Assembly (NCBI GenBank): GCA_934716785.1
Contig: CAKUYM010000026.1
Coordinates: forward strand, 1-25,544
Direction: 5' to 3'
Origin: an uncultured Bacteroides sp.
GTDB lineage: Bacteria > Bacteroidota > Bacteroidia > Bacteroidales > Bacteroidaceae
DNA: 25,544 bases
A program made the translations under genes and the position numbers. Of this stretch, positions 8,777 through 16,285 are shown piece after piece (position 1 is the first letter of the stretch; every line of letters starts with the position of its first letter). The notes under the pieces are model-generated. The model searched no databases. It saw only the letters and a list, made by a program, of their open reading frames with translations, and was not told the origin of the DNA.

Positions 8777-11167
8777 CTATTTTTTTAGAGCTTTATCTAC
8801 ATTCAGATCAATGCCTGCCCAGCCCTTTTTACAAGTCCAATCTGCTGCAGGGGAAGCCCAAAACTCATCAGATTCCGGTAAACCAAGAGCTATAAATACA
8901 GCAGTACACAGATACAAACTTCCGGTTGATATATATGTCTCACCGATGTGGGGTTGATAACCGGCAAAACCTACTCGCAACCAACCTTCCGGATTAAATG
9001 TGCCGGGAGCCTTAATTTGGCGATTTATTACAGCGGACAGAGCAGATCTTACTTGGGCAGGTTTTACTCTCTCAGGAAGCAACTTCCTATAGGCAACATC
9101 AGACAATGCATGGAATGCGCCAAATCGATAAGCTAATGATCGGCCTACTATCGGAAATGTACCTTCGGGTGATATCAATCTTTCTTGTTGTTCGGCATAG
9201 CGTGCATACCGTTCAAGTTCGATATCATAGGGAATGGAGCTTTCCAGTCCGTTTTTCTTCATTATAGCTAAAACTTCAACCATCATAGGATGTATAACGA
9301 AGCTGTTATAATAATCTAAATGAAAATCGGCGCCGTCACCGTACCATCCGTCACCTTTATACCATTGTGCGAAACGGTCGCAGGCATATTTAACACGTTC
9401 ATACTCCCATTCACCGGTAAATTCTTTTAGGGCAGCCTCTACCATTGCAGCGAAAAACAGCCAGTTGGTTTCAGATGGTTTTATCACTCTCGATGATTTC
9501 AGTTCTTTGATTACTCGTTCTTGAGTAGTTTTATCGAGCTTGTCCCATAATTGTGTGCGGGCTCTTAGTAAACCGTGAGCCAGAAATGCTGCATCGACCA
9601 AAGGTTGGCGTCCGTTGTTGAAATTCAGATAATCGGGAGATTGAGGATTTACTCCATTTGAAATGGATCTCAATGCCAAATCAATATATTCGGCCCGTAA
9701 TTTTCCTTCTATAGTATTATTGTCCGGTCCCAATTCCAACCAAGCTGAAATTCCGGTAATTAGTCTTCCTAAAGCTTCCAGATGCGTTACTTCTCTTCTT
9801 TTTTGCATATCGGCAGCAATAGATTCGACAGGCATATTCTTCCGAAGTTCTCCTTTTGCCATATTGGTTAGTAATGGATAGGCGATGCGATGAAGCGAAC
9901 TTAACCAGAGTGATCGATCCTGATTTTCAGAGAAAGCTGTAATTGTTTCAACCACCGGATGATTTTCCAATAAATTTTTATATCTGATCAATGCTTCTAC
10001 AAAATAGTAGTCAGCATATGTCAAAGGGGCATCTATCTCATATTGCTTAGCCATGAAACCGGTGCAATGTTTGAGGATGTAATGGTTATTATCCCCTACT
10101 TTTTTTGCACGATATGCAGGAGAGGCCAACGATTTAATCTGTTGTTCGCCTATAGCGAGGAATTGTTTGCCCAGCTCTCCTTTTACATAAGTACTCAGTT
10201 CTACATAGGCTGATGCCATGATTGCACCGGCAGAGGCGTCACGGTCTGCTTTGGGTATATTGGGAGCATCAAAGTCCCAATAAGGAATCTTGTCCTTAGG
10301 CAGACGGGGGTGGTTCATAATGAACTTACCTATTTTAATAGCATGATCCAGATATTCCTTTTTACCGGTTTGACGATACATCATAGTAAAACCATACAGT
10401 CCCCATGCTTGTCCGCGCGACCAAGAAGATTGGTCGTTTACTCCTTGGTGAGTAACTTGATTCAGCACTTTTCCGGTAATTGTGTCATAGCTTACCACAT
10501 GGTATGAACTACCATCAGGGCGGAAATGATTAATCATAGTCCGGTCTGCATGTGATTTAGCCATATTATAATATGTATTGTCTCCGGTTAAAGAAGAAGC
10601 GACAGTAAATAGTTCCAGGTTCATCATATTGTCGATGATAACAGAAAACTGCCATTTTTTGCTGTTCCATGAACGGGTGCATCCCGTTATCGGATGAAAA
10701 CGGGTAGACAATGACTTTGCGGCAGTTTCTATGACTTCTCTGTACGCTTCATTGTGTGTCAAACGATAACCATTTCCAAAGCTACAATTGATAATGAAAC
10801 CTACGTCATGGTTACTGGTTGTATATTTCTGTTTTTCCACGCGTGAAGTCATCTCTTCCGCGGCTGCTCTTACTTGTGGATTGTTACTGTATTCATAACA
10901 ATACCAAAGTGTGCCCGGATAAAAGCCACTTGTCCACCAAGATGATTCGCAAGTGATCATTTTGCCGTCTTTTGCTGTTCTTGGAAGTATGCCTTTCTGT
11001 TCTTTCATCTCATTGAACATTGACATTGACTGCTTGACAGAAAAATCAAGAGCATCATCAATGACTTTTTTCATGCCTTTATTCACTGCTCCTGCTGAAA
11101 CGGAGAATCCGGTCAGCAAAAGCAGGCTTATAATTAACATTTTCTTTCTATTCTTCATTGTATTCAT
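8777..11167 (-). CDS. GH88-DUF2264 fusion: unsaturated glucuronyl hydrolase plus DUF2264
   Basis: A 796-residue secreted two-domain protein. The N-terminal GH88 domain (about 30-400) is an unsaturated glucuronyl hydrolase. It has the expected Asp pair, Asp121 in NHDVGF and Asp179 in IIDNMMNLEL (counterparts of UGL Asp88 and Asp149), plus SWSRGQAWGLYG. The C-terminal DUF2264 domain (about 415-796) carries THLEALGR, TNWLFFAAMVE (Asn568), HLDYYNSFVIHP (His616) and GRSLAYR (Arg676, Tyr680). The signal peptide ends near VSAGA. A second ATG at 11158 (MKNRKKM) is an equally good start. The fusion joins a lyase-product hydrolase to a domain of unknown function, which suggests DUF2264 makes the unsaturated product. 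The reading frame is continuous across the junction, so this is not a read-through artefact. The gap to the upstream lipoprotein gene is 41 bp. Confidence 0.9.
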   Translation of the reverse strand: MNTMKNRKKMLIISLLLLTGFSVSAGAVNKGMKKVIDDALDFSVKQSMSMFNEMKEQKGILPRTAKDGKMITCESSWWTSGFYPGTLWYCYEYSNNPQVRAAAEEMTSRVEKQKYTTSNHDVGFIINCSFGNGYRLTHNEAYREVIETAAKSLSTRFHPITGCTRSWNSKKWQFSVIIDNMMNLELFTVASSLTGDNTYYNMAKSHADRTMINHFRPDGSSYHVVSYDTITGKVLNQVTHQGVNDQSSWSRGQAWGLYGFTMMYRQTGKKEYLDHAIKIGKFIMNHPRLPKDKIPYWDFDAPNIPKADRDASAGAIMASAYVELSTYVKGELGKQFLAIGEQQIKSLASPAYRAKKVGDNNHYILKHCTGFMAKQYEIDAPLTYADYYFVEALIRYKNLLENHPVVETITAFSENQDRSLWLSSLHRIAYPLLTNMAKGELRKNMPVESIAADMQKRREVTHLEALGRLITGISAWLELGPDNNTIEGKLRAEYIDLALRSISNGVNPQSPDYLNFNNGRQPLVDAAFLAHGLLRARTQLWDKLDKTTQERVIKELKSSRVIKPSETNWLFFAAMVEAALKEFTGEWEYERVKYACDRFAQWYKGDGWYGDGADFHLDYYNSFVIHPMMVEVLAIMKKNGLESSIPYDIELERYARYAEQQERLISPEGTFPIVGRSLAYRFGAFHALSDVAYRKLLPERVKPAQVRSALSAVINRQIKAPGTFNPEGWLRVGFAGYQPHIGETYISTGSLYLCTAVFIALGLPESDEFWASPAADWTCKKGWAGIDLNVDKALKK

Positions 11168-11208
11168 TTTGAAGGATTTGCATTTGTCCTTTTTGAGGCC
11201 TATCTATT

Positions 11209-12756
11209 TTATTTATCAAAATACTCAATTAAATTATAGACATTGTAATTTACTTCCTGCATAAACTTAGCCAAGTAGGGATACATCTCATAATAATTGT
11301 CATATACCCCTTTATTAGCGGGTTTACTGCTATTGTCGGTGCCATCGTCATCCTGATATTTGAACCAGTGCCATCCTACACAGTTCTTTGCTTCAAGCAA
11401 TCCTAATGTAAAATGCTGATAAGCGTATGCACGGTCGTTTTGGGTCGGAACCGTGAAGCCTGCCCCTGACTGATTGTTCAAGTCGGAATCTTCTCCTTTT
11501 GTATAAAATTCGGTTACTAAAAACGGAACATTAGCCCATTCTCCCCAATTTTTAACATAAGAATCTAACTCCGGGTTCCAACGACCATAATAGTTGATGG
11601 AGATGATGTCGCAGTATTTGCCGGCGGCAACGACCACATCTTTCATATATTTGGGAGTACCGTGCAAGCGGGTGCCCAAATACATCATTCCAGGGTCTAC
11701 TTCTTTGATAGCCTCCTTTACGCCTTTGTAGTAAATCTCAGCTAATCGGCCTGCAAACTCACAGTTTAAATTGTCTGTTACAGTCGTGGCCTTTTTTTCA
11801 TCCATAAAATTCTTTGCTGCTACATAGGCTATATTTGTCTTGTCTGTAAGTGCAAGGAAACGGTCTAATATTTTAGAATTCTGTGATGAGAAGTTTATCT
11901 CATTGTCAGAGAAAAATCCAAGAACATTGGCGTCATTGAGATAAGGAGCCAAAGCAGTTCTTACATATTTCTTGCAGAAATCAGCCCAGTCATCATATAA
12001 AACCAGTCCCAATTCATTGTCAGAGGTGTTTCCCGGATAACTATGACCGTTTTGTGTTCTAAATTGCCCTAAGAATCCGAATGATGGAGACAGGGTCAAT
12101 GGAGAACTGGGAGCAGTGGAGTTGTGTGTCTGGATTTTCTCATAAGTGTTGGTACAGAATGCTCCTGTGCCATGAAAACCAATGCTGGCCAATTCCGCTT
12201 GTGATGTCGCTATCCATTTGGCATCGCTGCCAAAACGTTTGTTCCACGCTTCCTTATTACGTGCTGAAGAACCGTATCGCATAGAGGTAACGCTTCTTTC
12301 ATAATGTGGATACCCCTCCGGATCTATGATCCACCATCGCCCGTTTACTTTTTTTACATAAAAACGTCCTGTGGCCTGTTGCTTGGCACCTGAGATGAGG
12401 CTACCATACTTATTGGTGATAGCCTTGTAATCGCTTTCGGATTTGATAACCGGTTTGTATTCTCCCATATAGGCAATTATACGGGTATTGCTTTCCGTCC
12501 ATTTGGTTATCGGTGGGTATCCACTGGAATACTTGACTTTTATCGGACGATATGGCTTTCCTAATAGTGAAGGACTATACGGTTGCATTTCACCGGGAGT
12601 AGGTAAGCCGTCGATGATTTCATCATTGCCCGTATCATCGTTAATAACAACGTCCGGTGGCATAAAATTAGGATCTTTCACTACATAATCCGTACATGAA
12701 GCGAGCATGAATTGACATGCCAATAATGTTTTTATATAAAATGAATTAACTTTCAT
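11209..12756 (-). CDS. Agarase-like clan GH-A lipoprotein, putative endo-hydrolase
   Basis: A 515-residue lipoprotein (lipobox LASC21), probably on the cell surface. After a linker of about 80 residues it contains NGRWWIIDPEGYPHYERSV, the opening typical of agarase-like (GH50/GH86-type) TIM barrels. Later motifs fit a retaining clan GH-A mechanism: GFFSDNEI as probable acid/base and VPFLVTEFYTKG as probable nucleophile. I cannot assign a CAZy family, and agar as substrate is not implied, because the fold is shared by enzymes for other glycans. Its place directly after the SGBP gene (28 bp) suggests a surface endo-enzyme feeding SusCD. Confidence is high for a lipoprotein hydrolase fold and low for specificity. 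Confidence 0.7.
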   Translation of the reverse strand: MKVNSFYIKTLLACQFMLASCTDYVVKDPNFMPPDVVINDDTGNDEIIDGLPTPGEMQPYSPSLLGKPYRPIKVKYSSGYPPITKWTESNTRIIAYMGEYKPVIKSESDYKAITNKYGSLISGAKQQATGRFYVKKVNGRWWIIDPEGYPHYERSVTSMRYGSSARNKEAWNKRFGSDAKWIATSQAELASIGFHGTGAFCTNTYEKIQTHNSTAPSSPLTLSPSFGFLGQFRTQNGHSYPGNTSDNELGLVLYDDWADFCKKYVRTALAPYLNDANVLGFFSDNEINFSSQNSKILDRFLALTDKTNIAYVAAKNFMDEKKATTVTDNLNCEFAGRLAEIYYKGVKEAIKEVDPGMMYLGTRLHGTPKYMKDVVVAAGKYCDIISINYYGRWNPELDSYVKNWGEWANVPFLVTEFYTKGEDSDLNNQSGAGFTVPTQNDRAYAYQHFTLGLLEAKNCVGWHWFKYQDDDGTDNSSKPANKGVYDNYYEMYPYLAKFMQEVNYNVYNLIEYFDK

Positions 12757-12784
12757 AGCTGTTTTCTTTAAAATTTAAAGGATT

Positions 12785-13177
12785 TTATTTGGAAATTTTT
12801 CGGATGCAACGTACATAGCGAGCAGGAGATGCCGAATACTTGACACCTGTCAAGCCGGGATTCCACTGTCCGAAACGCACATAATATACCTTTGTTGCAT
12901 CCTCAGCTTCTGTGCTGGTGAAGTAGCTGTCACCTGCAGTGGTCTCTGCTTTTGCATTCATAACATCACCACCATTATCTGTGAGAATCTTATCCCAAGC
13001 CGCACGGGCATCCTTTTCTTCCTGCTTGATGGCATTCGGTTTAGAACCCGGAGTCTGAGACGCTCCGCCGTTATATGCATTGAAGACTTCCTCCATTTCA
13101 CGCCTTGCTGGTATATACCAGCCGTCTTTACAATATTCCAATATCGGAATATTGGCAGCGATACTACTTTCTTTCAT
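12785..13177 (-). CDS. C-terminal half of SGBP DUF1566-like domain (frameshifted piece)
   Basis: An open frame of 130 codons whose ATG overlaps the stop of the preceding gene (ATGA). It has no signal peptide. Its sequence (CKDGWYIPARREMEEVF, then SYFTSTEAED, YYVRFG and ARYVRCIRK) is the second half of a DUF1566/Lcl-type domain. The first half is the end of the upstream protein. Aligned with the intact copy of this domain in that protein (GEGWYLPASEEL, SYWSSTENED, RYVRFG, SRYVRAMK), no residues are missing at the junction. It is therefore best read as part of one protein of about 608 residues, joined by a -1 shift at the A-run, rather than as a separate gene. Alternatives are a real frameshift mutation or a homopolymer error. 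Confidence 0.75.
   Translation of the reverse strand: MKESSIAANIPILEYCKDGWYIPARREMEEVFNAYNGGASQTPGSKPNAIKQEEKDARAAWDKILTDNGGDVMNAKAETTAGDSYFTSTEAEDATKVYYVRFGQWNPGLTGVKYSASPARYVRCIRKISK
13131..13154 (-). repeat. Perfect 9-bp inverted repeat downstream of the slippery site
   Basis: CAATATTCC and GGAATATTG form a perfect 9-bp stem with a 6-base loop inside the coding region. In the transcript it starts 22 bases after the A-run at 13177-13183. It is AT-rich (3 GC pairs). It could stimulate frameshifting or be chance; the spacer is longer than the 5-9 bases usual for programmed -1 sites. Confidence 0.4.
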
Positions 13178-13183
13178 TTTTTT
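13174..13183 (-). other. Slippery heptamer A-AAA-AAA followed directly by UGA
   Basis: In the frame of the upstream protein the codons are ACA AAA AAA TGA. This gives an in-frame A AAA AAA heptamer with the stop codon immediately after it. A -1 slip puts the ribosome exactly into the frame of the downstream piece, with next codon ATG. One extra A at the DNA or RNA level would do the same. The sequence is certain; whether slippage occurs is not known. Confidence 0.6.
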
Positions 13184-14610
13184 GTATTCCCTTCTCCGTC
13201 TTCTTGGTCTGTCAGTCCTAATGCTTGATTAAAGCCTTCGTTGGCCCAATTAATAGGAGTAGCGCTACGTTTTAAAGATAAAATCTTAGCATTATTGCCA
13301 TCTACCCAAAAAACAATGCCGCCTTCAGCCAATTCCTTATCTCCATCCATCTTTACATAATCGCCTATTTTGAATGCGGGAACTGCAGTTTCTTCTTTTT
13401 TCTGTATTACAGTCACTGTCACTTCTGTCTGAGCATCACCGCTACCTGCAGTTACCGTTATTGTACCTGTGCGGGCTTCGTTGCCATCATTCTTAGACAG
13501 TGTTGTAATCTTAATCTTGTCTCCGTTTTGCACGGCAGAAAGCCATGTGCTGCTATTACCTTCAACGACAAATGCAAATGATGCCTTATTTGTCGTAACT
13601 GTAACTTCTGCAGTAGCTCCTTCTTCACACGCCAGTTCTATCTGCATGGGTGAAACCGTTAAGGTTGCAGGTTCTTCGGGGAACTTATAGTCACCGATTA
13701 CTTTCATCGCACGTACATAGCGGCTTGTACCTGTTTTGGCACCGAAATCCATTGCATATTTACCGAAACGCACATAACGGGCTTTCTGTCCATCTTCATT
13801 TTCAGTACTTGACCAATAACTTTCTCCGTTACCACTTTCTGCGGCTGCATTTATTACTGTTCCTCCAAGGTCAGTTAAATTTTTGTCGAATGCAGCACGG
13901 GAAGCTTTTTCTGAATCGCTGATTTGATTAGGTGTAGCATTAGTAAATCCATTATCGCGTGCTATGCCGTTATAGACATCGAATAAAACTCCTAATTCTT
14001 CCGATGCAGGCAAATACCATCCTTCTCCTAAATTTGTACATAGAGCGGCAGCGTCATTAACATCGGCATCTGTGTACATAGCAGTATTTTCTATACCGTT
14101 AACGGTGGAAAAAGCATTGTGCAATTTAATGTTTGCTTCAAACTTATTGCCACCCCAGCGCTCTAACGAAATAGCTTTTCCTATTTCTTGGTTATCCGGA
14201 TCAACCCAGAATATCATACCAAGACCATCTTCAGTCAGTTGTCCTACTTTTAGAATATTCATTTCCGATTCATCTTTGGCCAACTGAGACACGGTTACTT
14301 CAGCGGAGAATTCTCCCGCGTTTAACTTAACGATAGCCGAGCGTGTTTCACCGGTTTCGTTGGTAGTGAGAGCCGTATAGATAATGCGTTGTTTATTGGC
14401 GTCTACCGAGAGCCAATCTGCATTGTAATCAGCTGTTACTTCATTGGCAGTGGTAGATATTACCACCGTTTTTGAGTAACCTTCATTTTTATAGAGTTGA
14501 ATTTCTGTTTCACTATTATTAAATTCCGGCATGATTCTTACTTCACCATACTCTTTGCAAGAGGCCAATATCATACTCAGAATCAATGAAATCAATGTAA
14601 GTTTTTTCAT
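13174..14610 (-). CDS. SusE-position surface glycan-binding lipoprotein, BACON plus DUF1566-like domains
   Basis: A 478-residue lipoprotein (lipobox LASC18 followed by KE) placed directly after SusD, where PULs encode the SusE/SGBP glycan-binding protein. Domains in order: BACON-like (about 30-112, with ADWLSVDANKQRI), DUF1566/Lcl-like (about 119-305, with GEGWYLPASEELGVLFDVYNG), a second BACON-like (about 315-405, with STWLSAVQNGDKIKI), and the first third of a second DUF1566-like domain (from about 412, GGIVFWVDGNN). The frame stops at GNTKK in mid-domain; the rest is in the -1 frame (12785-13177). The intended product is probably about 608 residues. As read, the last domain is truncated, but the lipid anchor and three domains remain. 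A role in surface glycan capture is inferred from position and domains, not from a recognized binding site. Confidence 0.8.
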   Translation of the reverse strand: MKKLTLISLILSMILASCKEYGEVRIMPEFNNSETEIQLYKNEGYSKTVVISTTANEVTADYNADWLSVDANKQRIIYTALTTNETGETRSAIVKLNAGEFSAEVTVSQLAKDESEMNILKVGQLTEDGLGMIFWVDPDNQEIGKAISLERWGGNKFEANIKLHNAFSTVNGIENTAMYTDADVNDAAALCTNLGEGWYLPASEELGVLFDVYNGIARDNGFTNATPNQISDSEKASRAAFDKNLTDLGGTVINAAAESGNGESYWSSTENEDGQKARYVRFGKYAMDFGAKTGTSRYVRAMKVIGDYKFPEEPATLTVSPMQIELACEEGATAEVTVTTNKASFAFVVEGNSSTWLSAVQNGDKIKITTLSKNDGNEARTGTITVTAGSGDAQTEVTVTVIQKKEETAVPAFKIGDYVKMDGDKELAEGGIVFWVDGNNAKILSLKRSATPINWANEGFNQALGLTDQEDGEGNTKK

Positions 14611-14658
14611 ACTGTCTATGATTCTTTTACAGATTTATAAATTAAAATCAGTCTCGTT

Positions 14659-16269
14659 TTATTTCCACGGATCACTTTGTGGGAAAACATCTTCTCCCAT
14701 TAAGTCAATCTGTGTTTGTGGAATAGGCCATATTTCGTGTTTGCCTATTTCGAAATTCTGGCGGCATTCGGCATAATCCTTGTCCAAATACGGATCTTCC
14801 AACTTGAGATCGCCTCCATGTTGACGAACACGTTCGCCCAAAATACCCAAGCGTTTCAGTAAAGACCAGCGTACTCCTTCAAAGTTCAGCTCGCGGGCAT
14901 ATTCATCCAAGAGCATATCAAGGGTTAATGGGCCGTTTTCATGAGCGTTACCGGCTCTTTCCCATGTCTTGTTGTAGTACTCTATAGCTTTCGGGCTATC
15001 GCCTCCATCACGGTGGAAGTAGGCTTCGCTGCACATTAGGTAAGTTTCTGCCAAACGATAAACAATCAAGTCCTTGAAACTGGTGGTACGGTCAGGCTGT
15101 GTTGCATTGGTCCATTGGTCAAAGTGTTTCTTTGACATCGGGTGCAGTCTTTCCATGTAGCCGGCAGCTTTACCGTATAAATCTTTTGGTATTTCCTGTC
15201 CATAATTTGCTTTATTCGGATCGTTGTAATAGAAAGAATGAATGAACATATCCTTGTAGCGGTTGTCCTTTTCTTTATCATATAAACTGAGTAGATAAGT
15301 GTTGGGATAAACGCGTCCCCATCCATAACCTCCTTGTGCAGCTTCAAATGTACAATCTGTATTAGATTGGTAACGGGTGGTTGTAATAATTGCCACACGA
15401 TGTCCCATTAACGGTGTACCGCTTCCGCCTCCACCTAAATTTTCAGAGAATTGATAAGACCATAGAACTTCAGAGGAACGCATATCCGCACTGTTGAATA
15501 CATCTCCTGTCTTGGCTGCCATAGTGTATGTACCATCTTTGAAAATGTCTTCACATTCTTCGATTGCTTTGTCATAGTCTTTTTCCCACATGGCAACTTG
15601 TGCTCTGACATGCTTGGCGGTTGCTTTGGTAACACGCCCATAATCATTATTAGGAATTTTCCAATCGAGTGCATTGATAGCGTCATCCAAATCGGTTTTG
15701 ATTTGCTCAAATATCTTTTCAGTGGAAACCGGATGGAAGTCGCGTTCCAAATTATCAACTGTGGTCGGTATTGTATTCAGATAAAGTCTCTCAAAACGTT
15801 TCCACAGTTCAAAGTATGCACGTCCACGGAAGAATTTAGCTTCTCCCCATGCACGAGTAGTTACAGGATCGTCAAACCCTAATTGTTCCGCTCCGGTAAT
15901 AATTTCATTAGCCTTACCGATAATAAAATAATAGTGTTGCCAAAATGATTCGACATCGCTATTGTTAGGCATGAAGTTCTGGAGTCTGGCAATTGCGGTG
16001 CTTGTTCCTGCCCGGAAAGCCATGATATCAGTGCAGTAGTCGCACATTGTTACTATATAGAGGTTACTGCCACCACCTCCATCTCCTTTGGCCAGTTCTC
16101 TGTCCAAGTTATACAATCCGATTGCTGCACGATATAATCCGTCGGGGGAAGTAGTCAGATAATCGGTCGTGATATCTGTTTTTGATTTGGGGTTCAGAAA
16201 ATCTTCACAAGAAGACAACATCGTCATGGAAGCGATTGCCAGAGCTGTTATATATAATTTGTTTTTCAT
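14659..16269 (-). CDS. SusD/RagB family nutrient-binding outer membrane lipoprotein
   Basis: The surface glycan-binding lid of the SusCD import complex, 536 residues. It has lipobox LSSC21 and the typical start of mature SusD proteins, CEDFLNP. It continues with the TPR-rich SusD fold (for example WGEAKFFRGRAYFELWKRFE) and the C-terminal region RELNFEGVRWSLLKRLG, both standard family motifs. The frame is open upstream to 16338 inside the SusC gene. The ATG at 16269 is chosen because it yields a proper lipoprotein signal (MKNKLYITALAIASM) and lies 16 bp after the SusC stop. Specificity cannot be read from the sequence. Confidence 0.95.
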   Translation of the reverse strand: MKNKLYITALAIASMTMLSSCEDFLNPKSKTDITTDYLTTSPDGLYRAAIGLYNLDRELAKGDGGGGSNLYIVTMCDYCTDIMAFRAGTSTAIARLQNFMPNNSDVESFWQHYYFIIGKANEIITGAEQLGFDDPVTTRAWGEAKFFRGRAYFELWKRFERLYLNTIPTTVDNLERDFHPVSTEKIFEQIKTDLDDAINALDWKIPNNDYGRVTKATAKHVRAQVAMWEKDYDKAIEECEDIFKDGTYTMAAKTGDVFNSADMRSSEVLWSYQFSENLGGGGSGTPLMGHRVAIITTTRYQSNTDCTFEAAQGGYGWGRVYPNTYLLSLYDKEKDNRYKDMFIHSFYYNDPNKANYGQEIPKDLYGKAAGYMERLHPMSKKHFDQWTNATQPDRTTSFKDLIVYRLAETYLMCSEAYFHRDGGDSPKAIEYYNKTWERAGNAHENGPLTLDMLLDEYARELNFEGVRWSLLKRLGILGERVRQHGGDLKLEDPYLDKDYAECRQNFEIGKHEIWPIPQTQIDLMGEDVFPQSDPWK

Positions 16270-16285
16270 ATTCTGCAGAATTTTA

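Noticed and set aside
8777..11167. GH88-DUF2264 fusion as an assembly or stop-codon artefact
   Set aside because: The frame is continuous with a natural linker (about 400-415). Both domains are complete and the DUF2264 part aligns end to end with the stand-alone copies.
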